Virus record (IMG/VR): IMGVR_UViG_3300032087_001104 | Location: 1 to 21,151 of that record | Direction: 5' to 3' (one strand) | Length of the DNA: 21,151 bases | From: a virus | Part shown: positions 14,801 through 21,151 of the stretch, piece after piece | Numbering within the stretch: position 1 is the first letter of the stretch | How the letters are laid out: the number at the start of each line of letters is the position of its first letter | Made by a program: the position numbers and the translations under genes | Notes under the pieces: model-generated | Database searches by the model: none | Seen by the model: only the letters and a program-made list of their open reading frames with translations | What the model was told of the DNA's origin: nothing

Positions 14801-17208
14801 TACTGAGCATCTATTAATGCCCTAACACCAGCAGCATTTGTTGAAGAATCTTGTCCTTCAAATTCTATCTTACCTATTGTTTGTCCTGATGTTGCTGTTG
14901 TATCGGTATTTTCTATTCTGATTGCTGGGTCGGCTGCTGCTGAAATATGTAATAGTTGGTCTGGACTTGCAGTACCAATACCTACGTTGCCATTTGCTTG
15001 GATTCTAAATCTTTCTGGTAATGTTCCAGCATTTCTATTAATGAAAACCCAATCAGCATCTTCACTTGCTGCAGTTGTATCGGTAATTTCCATTTTAAAA
15101 ATACCCATACTGGTTTCAGTACCACTTGCATTATTACCTTTTACTAATAAACCACCTATATCATCTGAAGCTGCAGGTGAAGCAGAATCTCTAAATAAGG
15201 TTAAGTATGGTCCAGCATCTGCTGTTGCATCTGTAGAAACCAAACGTCCAGCAAATCTGCTAGATGTGTTTATTTCTAAAATTTCTGAAGGACTTGCAGT
15301 ACCGATACCTACGTTGCCTGAAGCATTAATAACCATGCGTTCAGTACCAAACGTATCGAATCTAATAATATCTTCATCGGCTGATTCTTCTACTTGAATC
15401 TTAGTATCGCCATCGGCATCTGAAATAGAATTGCTTGATATACCGCTAACTGAAGAATCAACGTAAGCTTTAATGGACTCTGAAGAAGCTAAGGTACTTG
15501 CAGTAGCTGTAGCAAAGGTATCGTCATCTAAGAAAGCTGTACCAGAAACTCCAGTATTTAGCACTGGGCTTGTAAGTGTTTTATTGGTTAAAGTTTGTGT
15601 ACCGGTCAGTGTAGCCACTGTAGAATCTATGGCTAGTGTGTCTGTGCTGAGTGTTAAACCTGTACCAGCTGTTAGAGCTGTCTTAGAAACACTAATGGCT
15701 GCACTAGCATTAATATCGTCATTGACTATAACACCTGAGCTAATAGCTGCCACACCAGTATCGGCAATAGTAATATCGCCTGACACCACATTGTCAATCC
15801 ACTTAGATGTTAAAGTATCATAAAATAATAGTGAAGCATCTGCAGGGGTTGTTAAATTAACATCTGTCAATTCTGATAGCTCATTAGCTGTTGCTACTTG
15901 AGCATCGACATAAGCTTTAACGGATTGTTGGGTTGGGACCAGTGTTGCTGAGTTTGAAACCATATCATCTTCATCAGCAAAAGCTGTAATGGTTATAACA
16001 CCATCTGATAGGGAACCATAAGTAACAGTCCCGGTAGTTGTAATGTTTGATGAGCCATTGTCGATAGCTCCGAAGCCTGACGTAATGCTACCAGCATTTA
16101 AGGCTCCAACTGTTGTAACATTTGATAGCGTATCTAAAGCTCCTTCAAAGTAAGTTTCAAAGTCTGTTAGAGCAACTTGCTTCATTACTCCAGCATCGTT
16201 GACAACAACTCTGTCAGCATCTGCTAAGGTGGTAGCAGTGGCTAATGTGTCGCCATCTACAATGTTGAGTTCTGTAGCTGTTGAAGTAACTCCGTCAAGA
16301 ATATTTAGTTCAGCAACAGTTGCAGTAATACCATCTAAGGTATTAATTTCAGCTGCTGTCGCAGTAACTCCATCAAGAATATTGAGTTCTGCTGCTGTTG
16401 AAGTAACAGCTGTACCATCAATAGATAGAGTATCAACTTCTGCTGTACCATCTATGTAAAGGTTTCGCCATTGTTTTGTAGCTGTACCTAAGTCGTAAGT
16501 ATCGTCAACATCTGGGACAATATTAGAAGCTACATCGGCTGTCAAAGTAATACTATCGGTATCGGCATCACCGAATGTTAGATTACCAGATATGGTGGCA
16601 TTACCAGTAACAGTCAGATTACCGCCAACTGATAAATCATTAGAGGCTGTAACATTACCTGTAAGTGTGGATGTACCAGTAACTGCTAAGGTTGAGCTAA
16701 GGGTTGTTGCACCTGTGACACCAAGAGTGCTGGAAAGAGTGGTAGCACCTGTGACACCTAATGTGCTGGATAGTGTGGTAGCTCCGGTAACTCCTAAAGT
16801 TGTACCGATTGTAGCAGCTTCATCAACTGTTAGAGTATCTATGGTGGCAGTACCATCTAAATATAAATCTTTAAACTCTAATGAAGAAGTACCTAAGTCT
16901 ATGTCGTTATCGGTAACAGGAATTATTGCACCATCTGCAATATAAAGTTGTTGTACTGGACTACTAGATACTTCAACATAAAATTCTATGTAGTTGTTAG
17001 TAGTATCTATGACTACTTTATTATTTGGTGAAGTCTCACCAGCATCACCTATCAGTCCTATAACTGGACCTTCGGCTGCTGTGCCATCGTGTTTGTGTCC
17101 TGAAGTATTGCTAAATGCATTTACTAATTGATTGTATTCGTTGTTAAATAACGCAGCTGTGATGGTATCGCCATCTGCCATCGTACTTTGTCGTGTATAA
17201 CCTGCCAT
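11875..17208 (-). CDS. Giant tail fibre/spike with C-terminal peptidase S74 chaperone
   Basis: The 1777-residue fibre is a quarter of the window. Residues 1-60 (MAGYTRQSTMADGDTITAAL, then HKHDGTAAEGP) are a likely virion-attachment region. Two tandem arrays follow, of 12-residue LGVTGATTLSST units (about 130-180) and 13-residue AELNILDGVTATA units (about 269-320). From about residue 625 to 1515 come ten GNVGIGT-type modules, each with a [TS]SP turn and a short beta strand, plus two degenerate versions (LLIGKT, FLVGKT). Residues 1681-1777 are a peptidase S74 intramolecular chaperone: TSSDARLK carries the Ser1683-Lys1688 pair at the spacing known from phage endosialidases, followed by GLIAQEVQELVP and a terminal coiled coil. 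The family trimerises, assists folding and then cuts itself off, so the mature fibre should end near residue 1682. AAGGAG precedes the ATG. Base composition is richer in GC than the neighbours by eye. The probable role is host recognition; the receptor is unknown. Confidence 0.9.
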   Translation of the reverse strand: MAGYTRQSTMADGDTITAALFNNEYNQLVNAFSNTSGHKHDGTAAEGPVIGLIGDAGETSPNNKVVIDTTNNYIEFYVEVSSSPVQQLYIADGAIIPVTDNDIDLGTSSLEFKDLYLDGTATIDTLTVDEAATIGTTLGVTGATTLSSTLGVTGATTLSSTLGVTGATTLSSTLAVTGTSTLTGNVTASNDLSVGGNLTVTGNATISGNLTFGDADTDSITLTADVASNIVPDVDDTYDLGTATKQWRNLYIDGTAEVDTLSIDGTAVTSTAAELNILDGVTATAAEINTLDGITATVAELNILDGVTSTATELNIVDGDTLATATTLADADRVVVNDAGVMKQVALTDFETYFEGALDTLSNVTTVGALNAGSITSGFGAIDNGSSNITTTGTVTYGSLSDGVITITAFADEDDMVSNSATLVPTQQSVKAYVDAQVATANELSELTDVNLTTPADASLLFYDTLTSKWIDNVVSGDITIADTGVAAISSGVIVNDDINASAAISVSKTALTAGTGLTLSTDTLAIDSTVATLTGTQTLTNKTLTSPVLNTGVSGTAFLDDDTFATATASTLASSESIKAYVDSSVSGISSNSISDADGDTKIQVEESADEDIIRFDTFGTERMVINASGNVGIGTASPSEILEINTSSRFAGRLVSTDATADAGPYLTLFRDSASPAASDDIGGLLVKGNNASGTETSMGIFKMEITDTTAASEDADWVFINRNAGTLPERFRIQANGNVGIGTASPDQLLHISAAADPAIRIENTDTTATSGQTIGKIEFEGQDSSTNAAGVRALIDAQYAGVGGQGRLKFQLAQENSASLSDSLLLNYGTQQFFTSGSEAMRIDSSGNVGIGTSSPAHLLHLSAADPRIQLTDTNTNVDHIINANSSVGNLTIDVDANAEGSSPNLIIDVAGAERMRIASSGNVGIGTSNPNYKLEINHTGADTTALVLNDENTVSNATGLYLRSTSEGRISVGSGAALTFAGDGGSSEHMRIDSSGNVGIGTTSPQGTLHVKNTSDSATLTSVSDSIVLSHQSGSYTDGNYYGVLGFSKANSNGATLGAAIAPVMDGTGAGTDLTFSTALAAGSCFEKMRITDSGNVGIGTSSPSHALDVVGLVRASDQFQTYAGSRTLAINANFGGSLAALGTSSNDHLMIFTNNTERMRIDNSGNVGIGTTSPSAKLEINDTSSADSTGLIIANGYTTDAANDASEIMFRLYRSYTPSLNDAAFVKAVKEQAWDSSGDRDASLTFGTRSGGTEPTERLRIDSSGNVGIGTTSPSRKLQVYNTSAAAVLAITTSTSNLAQLALGDTDDDNYAQIILNNATNKLQIQNGGGGTVGERGITLDSSENVGIGTSSPSAKLHISDTNSPEIRLQDSDAGSTYNITAIQNAAGSLNLNTRDSSGSFVSTDYQISKNGNGATAHKWFIAGSEKVRIDSSGRLLIGKTVVDNATVGFRFDGASGFASFARDGGEPLYLNRKTSDGDVIKIAKNDSVVGVIGTQNWGIGTSSPTVPLEVSGHVKVGDADGSTAAGDSQLNVKAISGEDAIVRVMAPSGNDSELRLGVLGTTGVNSLKFGDVLDNDVGYIQYDHGSNYLRFGTNANERARFDSSGNFLVGKTTSASSTAGLTLEPAGALVATRSGGEGLICNRLTSTGALVKFRYANSEVGSISTDGSATAYNTSSDARLKDITGSARGLEVINKLNPVAYDWKADGKSDEGLIAQEVQELVPNAVSQNEDGYYQMDYSKLVTPLIKAIQEQQEQIESLKSEIKLLKGGN
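11878..12168 (-). other. Peptidase S74 self-cleaving chaperone domain of the fibre
   Basis: This encodes fibre residues 1681-1777. Ser1683 (codon at 12160-12162) and Lys1688 form the expected catalytic pair in SDARLK. The rest matches the family layout: a central LNPVAYDWKADG strand, then GLIAQEVQELVP, MDYSKLVTPLIKAIQEQQ and a final Glu/Lys coiled coil. Predicted outcome is autocatalytic release of about 95 residues after trimer assembly. Confidence 0.88.
12330..15360 (-). repeat. Dispersed GNVGIGT-type modules in the fibre gene
   Basis: Ten copies of a short module reading roughly MRIDSSGNVGIGTSSP plus a beta strand are spaced irregularly along this stretch, nine with NVGIGT and one with NWGIGT. 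Two weaker versions near the low-coordinate end read LLIGKT and FLVGKT. The DNA is also similar between copies: on the plus strand, variants of cctacgttgcctga recur near 13390, 13910, 14200, 14650, 14980 and 15310. The unequal spacing shows that different sequence blocks sit between the repeats. Confidence 0.9.
16247..16402 (-). repeat. Four tandem 39-base repeats in the fibre gene
   Basis: Plus-strand units begin at 16247, 16286, 16325 and 16364, exactly 39 bases apart, and encode the 13-residue unit AELNILDGVTATA with small changes. A partial continuation starts at 16403. The unit is probably a repeated beta-strand and turn of the shaft. Confidence 0.9.
16673..16816 (-). repeat. Tandem 36-base repeats in the fibre gene
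   Basis: Two near-identical 36-base units at 16709-16744 and 16745-16780 are flanked by degenerate units at 16673-16708 and 16781-16816. They encode the 12-residue repeat LGVTGATTLSST, a likely triple-stranded beta shaft segment. Confidence 0.9.
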
Positions 17209-17214
17209 AATTTT

Positions 17215-18822
17215 TTATCTCCTTCCTGATGGTATGTAGTCTACATAAAATCCATTAATAGTATAGGGTGCATTAGTATCATCACTTAATACCCTAAAAC
17301 TGTTACTATAACCACTACCCACTAATGGTATTCTTACTAATGGTTGTTCAGCTGCACCAAATTTAGCTGTGCCAAATAAAGCTGTGCCAAATTTTGCTGG
17401 TGCTGGAACAGAGTCCAAAATAATATCATTAGGTTGTGGTGTTTCATTACTATCGTAATCAAATCTAACTCTAAGTGTGGGTTGCACATCGTTGTCTGGT
17501 CCTATAGACATTTTAATGTAATGTAAAGTTTTTAGTGTACCAAAATCACCATAATCATAATCAGGTGTTTGATACCTAGCATCTATATTACTACCATCAA
17601 AATCATCACCAGCATCATGCACATAAACATAACCTGTTTGTGAACCATGATAATGTTCTTCTACTCCAACTTCATTAAAAGCGGTACCTATTGCTGTAAC
17701 TTCTATGCCTTTTAATTGTGACCATTGAAAGCCATCTGGTCTTAATGTTCCTATAATTCCTTCTTGTTGATTAGCATTTAATAATCTATTGGTATAAAAC
17801 AATCTATATTGTGACTTGTCTCTATGTACCATACTGGTAATAACATAGTCATTAATGTTTCTTGCTAACGTATTAATTATTGGTTGTATTGGTTTAGATA
17901 CTGTACCTAACTCAACGTCACCAATTCTTGCAGTACCAGCAACTGTTCTAATACCATCTGGTGCTAAGAATACTAAGTCACCGCCAATCTCTTGTATGCT
18001 ATAGCCACTTAAACAGCCTACGTTTTCAGCAATAGGGTCTATTCTTATATTTGCTGAATCGTTTATATTGACTAATTTATGTAAGCTATTTTCACAAAAC
18101 ACTATTAAGTCTTCACGGAAACCTCTAATACCAACTATCTCATCTGAAATAGAAACAGAACCTGCTCCAACTCCAGTAAAGTTATTAGGATTATTATAAA
18201 CACTATAATAAACTGTTGTCTCTTCTCCGTCTAAACCAGCAGCAATTAAGTGATGGTCATGTGAAGTAATATATTTTACAGGAGTTGAACTTCCGTTTGG
18301 TGATATTTCTTTTCCGTAAAAAGTTCTAGTATTTAAAGCTCCAGTACCTTCCATTCTAAATGAAAAGATATCTTTCGTGGAATTATCAGCAATAAATATT
18401 TCACCATAATCCATACCAGAACTTTCAAATAAAGCAAACGTTGCTTGTCCTTGTCCAGTTCTTACAGATGCTGATAAGCCTGTAAAGGTTGTATAATTAT
18501 CTCCAGAACCTGATGATATTTTATTTATTTGTAACCAAGTAATGCCATCTTGGGTAAAATATAATGCATTACCAACAACAGCAATAACACCATCAGCATA
18601 AGGCATCACACCAAAAATTTCACTAGTGCCACCTGTAGGCTGTGTAGCACTACCTTCACCAAACTTATAAAAACCATTTATTCTGCGGTAGCCACCCTCT
18701 GTAGCCACTTCAAAGTTTTGTAAAACTGTTGCTGCACCGGGAGTTCTTAATAAGTCTATAGAGTTAGCTGACTTATTTAAACCACCACTACAGGCAACTG
18801 TATAAGGTTGTGAACGTGCCAT
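17215..18822 (-). CDS. Tail nozzle/hub-like protein (T7 gp12 position)
   Basis: A 535-residue, beta-rich protein without membrane spans or signal peptide. The start MARSQPYTVACSGGLNKSANSI with LLRTPGAATVLQNFEVATEGGYRRI resembles phage tail proteins that assemble at the portal-distal end of short tails. The middle has repeated strand-turn segments reminiscent of a propeller or barrel (for example YADGVIAVVGNALYFTQDG and GGDLVFLAPDGI), and the end has LVGSGYSNSFRVLSDDTNAPYTINGF. Its place directly after the tubular-A-like gene matches T7 gp12 (tubular protein B). The two genes are separated by two bases, and I see no good Shine-Dalgarno before the ATG, so translation is probably coupled. A P22 gp10-like stabilisation protein is an alternative name for the same position. 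Confidence 0.75.
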   Translation of the reverse strand: MARSQPYTVACSGGLNKSANSIDLLRTPGAATVLQNFEVATEGGYRRINGFYKFGEGSATQPTGGTSEIFGVMPYADGVIAVVGNALYFTQDGITWLQINKISSGSGDNYTTFTGLSASVRTGQGQATFALFESSGMDYGEIFIADNSTKDIFSFRMEGTGALNTRTFYGKEISPNGSSTPVKYITSHDHHLIAAGLDGEETTVYYSVYNNPNNFTGVGAGSVSISDEIVGIRGFREDLIVFCENSLHKLVNINDSANIRIDPIAENVGCLSGYSIQEIGGDLVFLAPDGIRTVAGTARIGDVELGTVSKPIQPIINTLARNINDYVITSMVHRDKSQYRLFYTNRLLNANQQEGIIGTLRPDGFQWSQLKGIEVTAIGTAFNEVGVEEHYHGSQTGYVYVHDAGDDFDGSNIDARYQTPDYDYGDFGTLKTLHYIKMSIGPDNDVQPTLRVRFDYDSNETPQPNDIILDSVPAPAKFGTALFGTAKFGAAEQPLVRIPLVGSGYSNSFRVLSDDTNAPYTINGFYVDYIPSGRR

Positions 18823-18824
18823 AA

Positions 18825-19592
18825 TTAAAAGTAAGTTCTATCGTCTGTCATATACTTAGGTTGAGGATTCATTAAGTTTGACTTCATGTATTTCATAGCT
18901 TTTTTAAAGTCCTCTAAAGCAAATGCTGCTTGTTGTGGAGATTCTTTAAATTGCCAAACATAATATCTTGCTCGTGAAGTTATGACATTACTATATTGTT
19001 CTGGGAGGACTATAGTGTCGTCATAAGCTGATAAAGCTGTTGGTCTATCAAAGGCATAAAAATGTATATTATATACTTTATCAGGTATCGGACTTAGTCC
19101 AAATTTTCTATTATCTGGAGATTTAATAACATATTTAGGCTCTCCATAGGCCTGTGTATCTGCATCGTCAGCATTTTCATTATCTCTATGATATCTTTTC
19201 CAATCAGCTAATGTTAAAAATTGTAAGCCTTTAGAAACGTAAGGTGCTGATTCTCCTGAGACATTAATCGTTGTCATGTAAAAATCATCCCAGTCTATTG
19301 ATGCATAATCTGTTGTTATACTAGAACTACCATCTTTTAGTGTGTACCATCTAGTACCTGCTACACTAGCGACAGTGACATTCCCATAAAACGGGTCTGT
19401 GCTCCCACTAACTCCTGCTGAAAAAAAAGGCAACTGAGGCTCTTCGTTAGCAATATCAAATACTGCTTTATTAATAGAATCTTTCACAAACTTTTGTAGC
19501 CCTATAGCATTGGCAAAGTTTGCTGCAGTTAGTGGTACTTCATTAAGTTCTCTTAAAACTTCGTTAGTTATATCTAAATATGTAGTTGCCAT
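18825..19592 (-). CDS. Tail tubular protein A-like head-tail adaptor (T7 gp11 position)
   Basis: The 255-residue size and the helical start (TYLDITNEVLRELNEVPL, then FVKDSINKAVFDI) fit tail tubular A/gatekeeper proteins that bind below the portal. The central part is beta-rich with aromatic residues (WYTLKDG, WDDFYMTTI), then the typical KYVIKSPDNRKFGLSPIPD, and a final helical segment with YSNVITSRARYYVWQFKE that recalls the family's C-terminal helices. The start overlaps the preceding stop (TAATG); upstream DNA is A-rich with no visible Shine-Dalgarno, so coupling is likely. Together with the next gene it should build the short tail tube. Confidence 0.85.
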   Translation of the reverse strand: MATTYLDITNEVLRELNEVPLTAANFANAIGLQKFVKDSINKAVFDIANEEPQLPFFSAGVSGSTDPFYGNVTVASVAGTRWYTLKDGSSSITTDYASIDWDDFYMTTINVSGESAPYVSKGLQFLTLADWKRYHRDNENADDADTQAYGEPKYVIKSPDNRKFGLSPIPDKVYNIHFYAFDRPTALSAYDDTIVLPEQYSNVITSRARYYVWQFKESPQQAAFALEDFKKAMKYMKSNLMNPQPKYMTDDRTYF

Positions 19593-19735
19593 TATTTTTT
19601 ATGTTTTTTTTGTATTTCAAAATTAGCTGATAAGCTTGCTCCTTTATGAGGGACAAACTTACCAGTATGTTTCATAAGCTTATAAGACTTACCAGATTTC
19701 ATCCAGTGATAGCCTTTAGGTGCTTTAACCTTCAT
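19592..19735 (-). CDS. Tiny basic protein of unknown function
   Basis: I choose the start at 19735 (MKVKAPKGYHWMKSGKSY), giving 47 residues. Its ATG overlaps the previous stop as TAATG, whereas a longer in-frame start at 19786 would run 51 bases into the upstream gene. The protein is rich in Lys, His and aromatic residues (KLMKHTGKFVPHKGASLSA) and ends in QKKHKK. I recall similar tiny proteins between the coat and adaptor genes of marine podoviruses but know no function. Nucleic-acid contact or a small capsid decoration are possible from the charge alone. Confidence 0.65.
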   Translation of the reverse strand: MKVKAPKGYHWMKSGKSYKLMKHTGKFVPHKGASLSANFEIQKKHKK

Positions 19736-19998
19736 TACTTCTCGCCTTCTATTTTCATGGTATTCATACCAGCCATAGAACTGCATTTCTTTTCCATTTC
19801 TTGAACAGAAGCATAGCCACCATGTTTATAGTTGACTCTACCGCCACCCATCATTTTTTTCTTTTTAGCCATACCGCCATACATTAATGAACTTCTGCCC
19901 ATTTCATTTTTTTTAGCTTTAGGTTTTCTTGGTAGTTCTCTAGGCATAATAGGTTTTCTTTTTTTCATTTTACCCATTGCTCTTTTTAAAAATTTCAT
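19735..19998 (-). CDS. Small Lys/Met/Gly-rich protein of unknown function
   Basis: This 87-residue protein is highly basic at its N-terminus (FLKRAMGKMKKRKPIMPREL, then PRKPKAKKNEMG), has a Met/Gly/Lys-rich middle (GGMAKKKKMMGGGRVNYKHG), and ends with a more ordinary EMEKKCSSMAGMNTMKIEGE segment. A good Shine-Dalgarno (AGGAGAGATA then ATG) lies immediately downstream of the terminator that follows the capsid gene. No membrane span or known motif is visible. The charge suggests binding to DNA or to the acidic inner capsid surface. Confidence 0.7.
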   Translation of the reverse strand: MKFLKRAMGKMKKRKPIMPRELPRKPKAKKNEMGRSSLMYGGMAKKKKMMGGGRVNYKHGGYASVQEMEKKCSSMAGMNTMKIEGEK

Positions 19999-20009
19999 TA
20001 TCTCTCCTA

Positions 20010-20039
20010 TAAAAAATGGAAGGCTCCGAAGAGCCCTCC
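20010..20039 (-). terminator. Intrinsic terminator after the capsid gene, UUCG loop
   Basis: In the transcript, GGAGGGCUC pairs with GAGCCUUCC (nine pairs, one G-U) around the very stable tetraloop UUCG, followed by A and a run of six U. On the plus strand the arms are 20018-20026 and 20031-20039, with the A-run at 20011-20016. It begins 9 bases after the capsid stop codon and ends about 12 bases before the next start, inside the otherwise continuous late operon. This equals the location of the partial terminator after T7 gene 10. Confidence 0.92.
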
Positions 20040-20048
20040 GAAGTATCG

Positions 20049-21008
20049 TTAGTCTACTAGGTAGAAAGCTGATACTAAAGCTTTTGGTCTAAGAACTTTA
20101 GCTCCATAGACGTGTAATCCTCTTACAATGTCACCGAAGGAATCAGGGTCTCTGATAACTTCTGTTGATGTAATTGTTTGAGCTGTAGATACACTTGAAA
20201 TGTGTCCACATAAGATTTTACCTGTAGCAGTTGTAGGTGCTGCAATGTTATTTGATTTGTACATTGAGAACCCTCTTAACTTACCACTTGAAACTAAACC
20301 ATTTCTGATTGAGCCTTGTCCAGCATTAAAGTCTACTGACAATAATTTTGAACCTGACTGTGATAGTTCTTCATAAAAACTTGGCGGAGCAACGAACCAT
20401 CTACCTTCTTCAGGTACATTTTGGTCGTCTAATTTTCTAGCCATTCTAGCCATAAGGTCTAAAGCATCAACACCTGTTCCGTCTGAACCTAATAGGTCAA
20501 CAGAACCTGACGCTGGCTCAACACCTGAACCTACTGCTGCATCTGTACCGATAATATTATCTGGTGAAGATGAAGATACTCCTGCGAACATCTTAGCTAA
20601 AACACCTTCGTCAAAAGCATCTCTTAATGAGTATGCTGCTGAAGATGTAGCAACTTCTTTGAAGTTCACGTGTGACATTTGACTTTCAATATCATCTACG
20701 ATAAATTTGAAAGCGTTAGCTGTATCTACGATAAGAGTTGTTTCTGCATCTGTAAGAACTGTTTTTGTTACATCTGCTCCTCTTTCGTACTGATACACTG
20801 TAATTTCTGGTTCGTTAATTATCTTAACAGTATCTCCGTATCCTGAAATCTCACCTGCGTAATCTGTGTTTGTAATTGCTTCGACAACAGAGGCTTTCCT
20901 AAAAAAGTTTAAAACTTTCTTGGAATAAATTTCAGGCAAGAAATTATTGTTAGCAAAGTTAGAACCAGACGATTGTGCGAAATTTTCATCCGATTGGTTA
21001 TAAGCCAT
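20049..21008 (-). CDS. Major capsid (coat) protein
   Basis: The 319-residue protein matches the length and style of short-tailed phage coat proteins with the HK97 fold. It has an N-terminal arm (about 1-25, Asn/Ser-rich), then LPEIYSKKVLNFFRKASVVE, a central YGDTVKIINEPEITVYQYER segment typical of the extended loop region, a spine helix around SSAAYSLRDAFDEGVLAKMF, a P-domain stretch with DLMARMARKLDDQNVPEEGRW, and the C-terminal HVYGAKVLRPKALVSAFYLVD. It follows the presumed scaffold gene and precedes the terminator. AAGGAA lies before the ATG. No maturation protease is visible in the window. Confidence 0.93.
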   Translation of the reverse strand: MAYNQSDENFAQSSGSNFANNNFLPEIYSKKVLNFFRKASVVEAITNTDYAGEISGYGDTVKIINEPEITVYQYERGADVTKTVLTDAETTLIVDTANAFKFIVDDIESQMSHVNFKEVATSSAAYSLRDAFDEGVLAKMFAGVSSSSPDNIIGTDAAVGSGVEPASGSVDLLGSDGTGVDALDLMARMARKLDDQNVPEEGRWFVAPPSFYEELSQSGSKLLSVDFNAGQGSIRNGLVSSGKLRGFSMYKSNNIAAPTTATGKILCGHISSVSTAQTITSTEVIRDPDSFGDIVRGLHVYGAKVLRPKALVSAFYLVD

Positions 21009-21036
21009 TTTTCTTTCCTTAAATTATTATAAAAGT

Positions 21037-21151
21037 TTATCTTTGAACTCTGCCTTCAAACATGGCTTTACTGATTTCTTCTTCATATTTGTCGAATTCA
21101 TCCATGCTCATAGCAGAAATCTCCTTAGTAGTCCAAACTTTCTCTTGCTTA
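21037..21151 (-). CDS. C-terminal end of probable scaffolding protein, 5' part off the window
   Basis: I translated 37 codons from the minus strand to a TAA at 21037-21039, reading KQEKVWTTKEISAMSMDEFD, then KYEEEISKAMFEGRVQR. A charged helical C-terminus with an SMDEFDKYEEEI pattern and basic end is typical of capsid scaffolding/assembly proteins of short-tailed phages, which bind coat protein through a basic C-terminal helix. Location directly upstream of the coat gene, 28 bases away, fits. The bulk of the gene lies beyond the window, so this is a position-supported call. Confidence 0.75.
   Translation of the reverse strand, partial: KQEKVWTTKEISAMSMDEFDKYEEEISKAMFEGRVQR

Noticed and set aside
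16247-16816. Evenly spaced direct repeats resembling a CRISPR array
   Set aside because: The periods are 39 and 36 bases with no unique spacers, multiples of three, and in frame with 13- and 12-residue protein repeats of the fibre.
19588-19620. A-rich run at the end of the 47-residue gene as a -1 frameshift site that would fuse it to the adaptor
   Set aside because: A -1 slip would indeed enter the adaptor frame, but the codons are CAT AAA AAA, so the P-site lysine tRNA would have to re-pair with TAA, and there is no visible downstream stimulatory structure. Ordinary TAATG coupling explains the junction.
21026-21031. TATAAT on the minus strand just upstream of the coat gene as a possible promoter
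   Set aside because: There is no -35-like hexamer at 16-18 bases (the nearest TTGAAG is 23 away), and such a match is common by chance in DNA this AT-rich. A coat promoter remains possible but unsupported.

Overview
This window looks like part of the late (structural and lysis) region of a short-tailed marine phage (podovirus). The DNA is very AT-rich by eye. Every credible gene lies on the minus strand, so transcription runs from high to low coordinates, and the genes are packed end to end with TAATG, TAGTG or ATGA junctions. The gene order (scaffold tail, coat, adaptor, nozzle, fibre, ejection proteins, lysis) and several protein styles resemble T7-like phages of low-GC marine bacteria such as SAR11-type alphaproteobacteria. 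The host is an inference; no gene here proves it. There is no gene-free stretch above 300 bases and no tRNA, integrase, transposase or CRISPR array. The longest gap is about 50 bases (19999-20048) and holds a terminator.

Head and neck (21151 down to 17215): the C-terminal end of a probable scaffolding protein; the major capsid protein; a UUCG-tetraloop intrinsic terminator just after the capsid gene; two tiny basic proteins; a tail-tubular-A-like adaptor; and a larger nozzle-like protein.

Fibre (17208 to 11281): a 1777-residue fibre built from two short tandem-repeat arrays, ten GNVGIGT-type modules and a C-terminal peptidase S74 self-cleaving chaperone. It is followed by a 115-residue protein of unknown function and an 80-residue single-span coiled-coil protein.

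Ejection proteins (11266 to 1798): five consecutive genes (805, 292, 237, 670 and 1148 residues) occupy the place of the T7 internal virion proteins. The 805-residue protein has two proline-rich linkers and a long 11-residue repeat array. The 292-residue protein has an extremely lysine-rich amphipathic N-terminus. The 1148-residue protein has Gly/Ala-rich potential membrane segments and a triple FFxR motif at its N-terminus.

Lysis and edge (1801 to 1): an 84-residue unknown protein, a T4-type GH24 endolysin with intact Glu/Asp/Thr triad, a 3-TM-type holin, a GTG-started single-span protein, and, running off the left edge, a secreted protein resembling the curli assembly factor CsgF. The CsgF-like gene is the most unusual content. 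A curli-secretion-type outer-membrane component coupled to a phage lysis cassette that lacks an evident two-component spanin raises the possibility that it serves the outer-membrane step of lysis or some export function.
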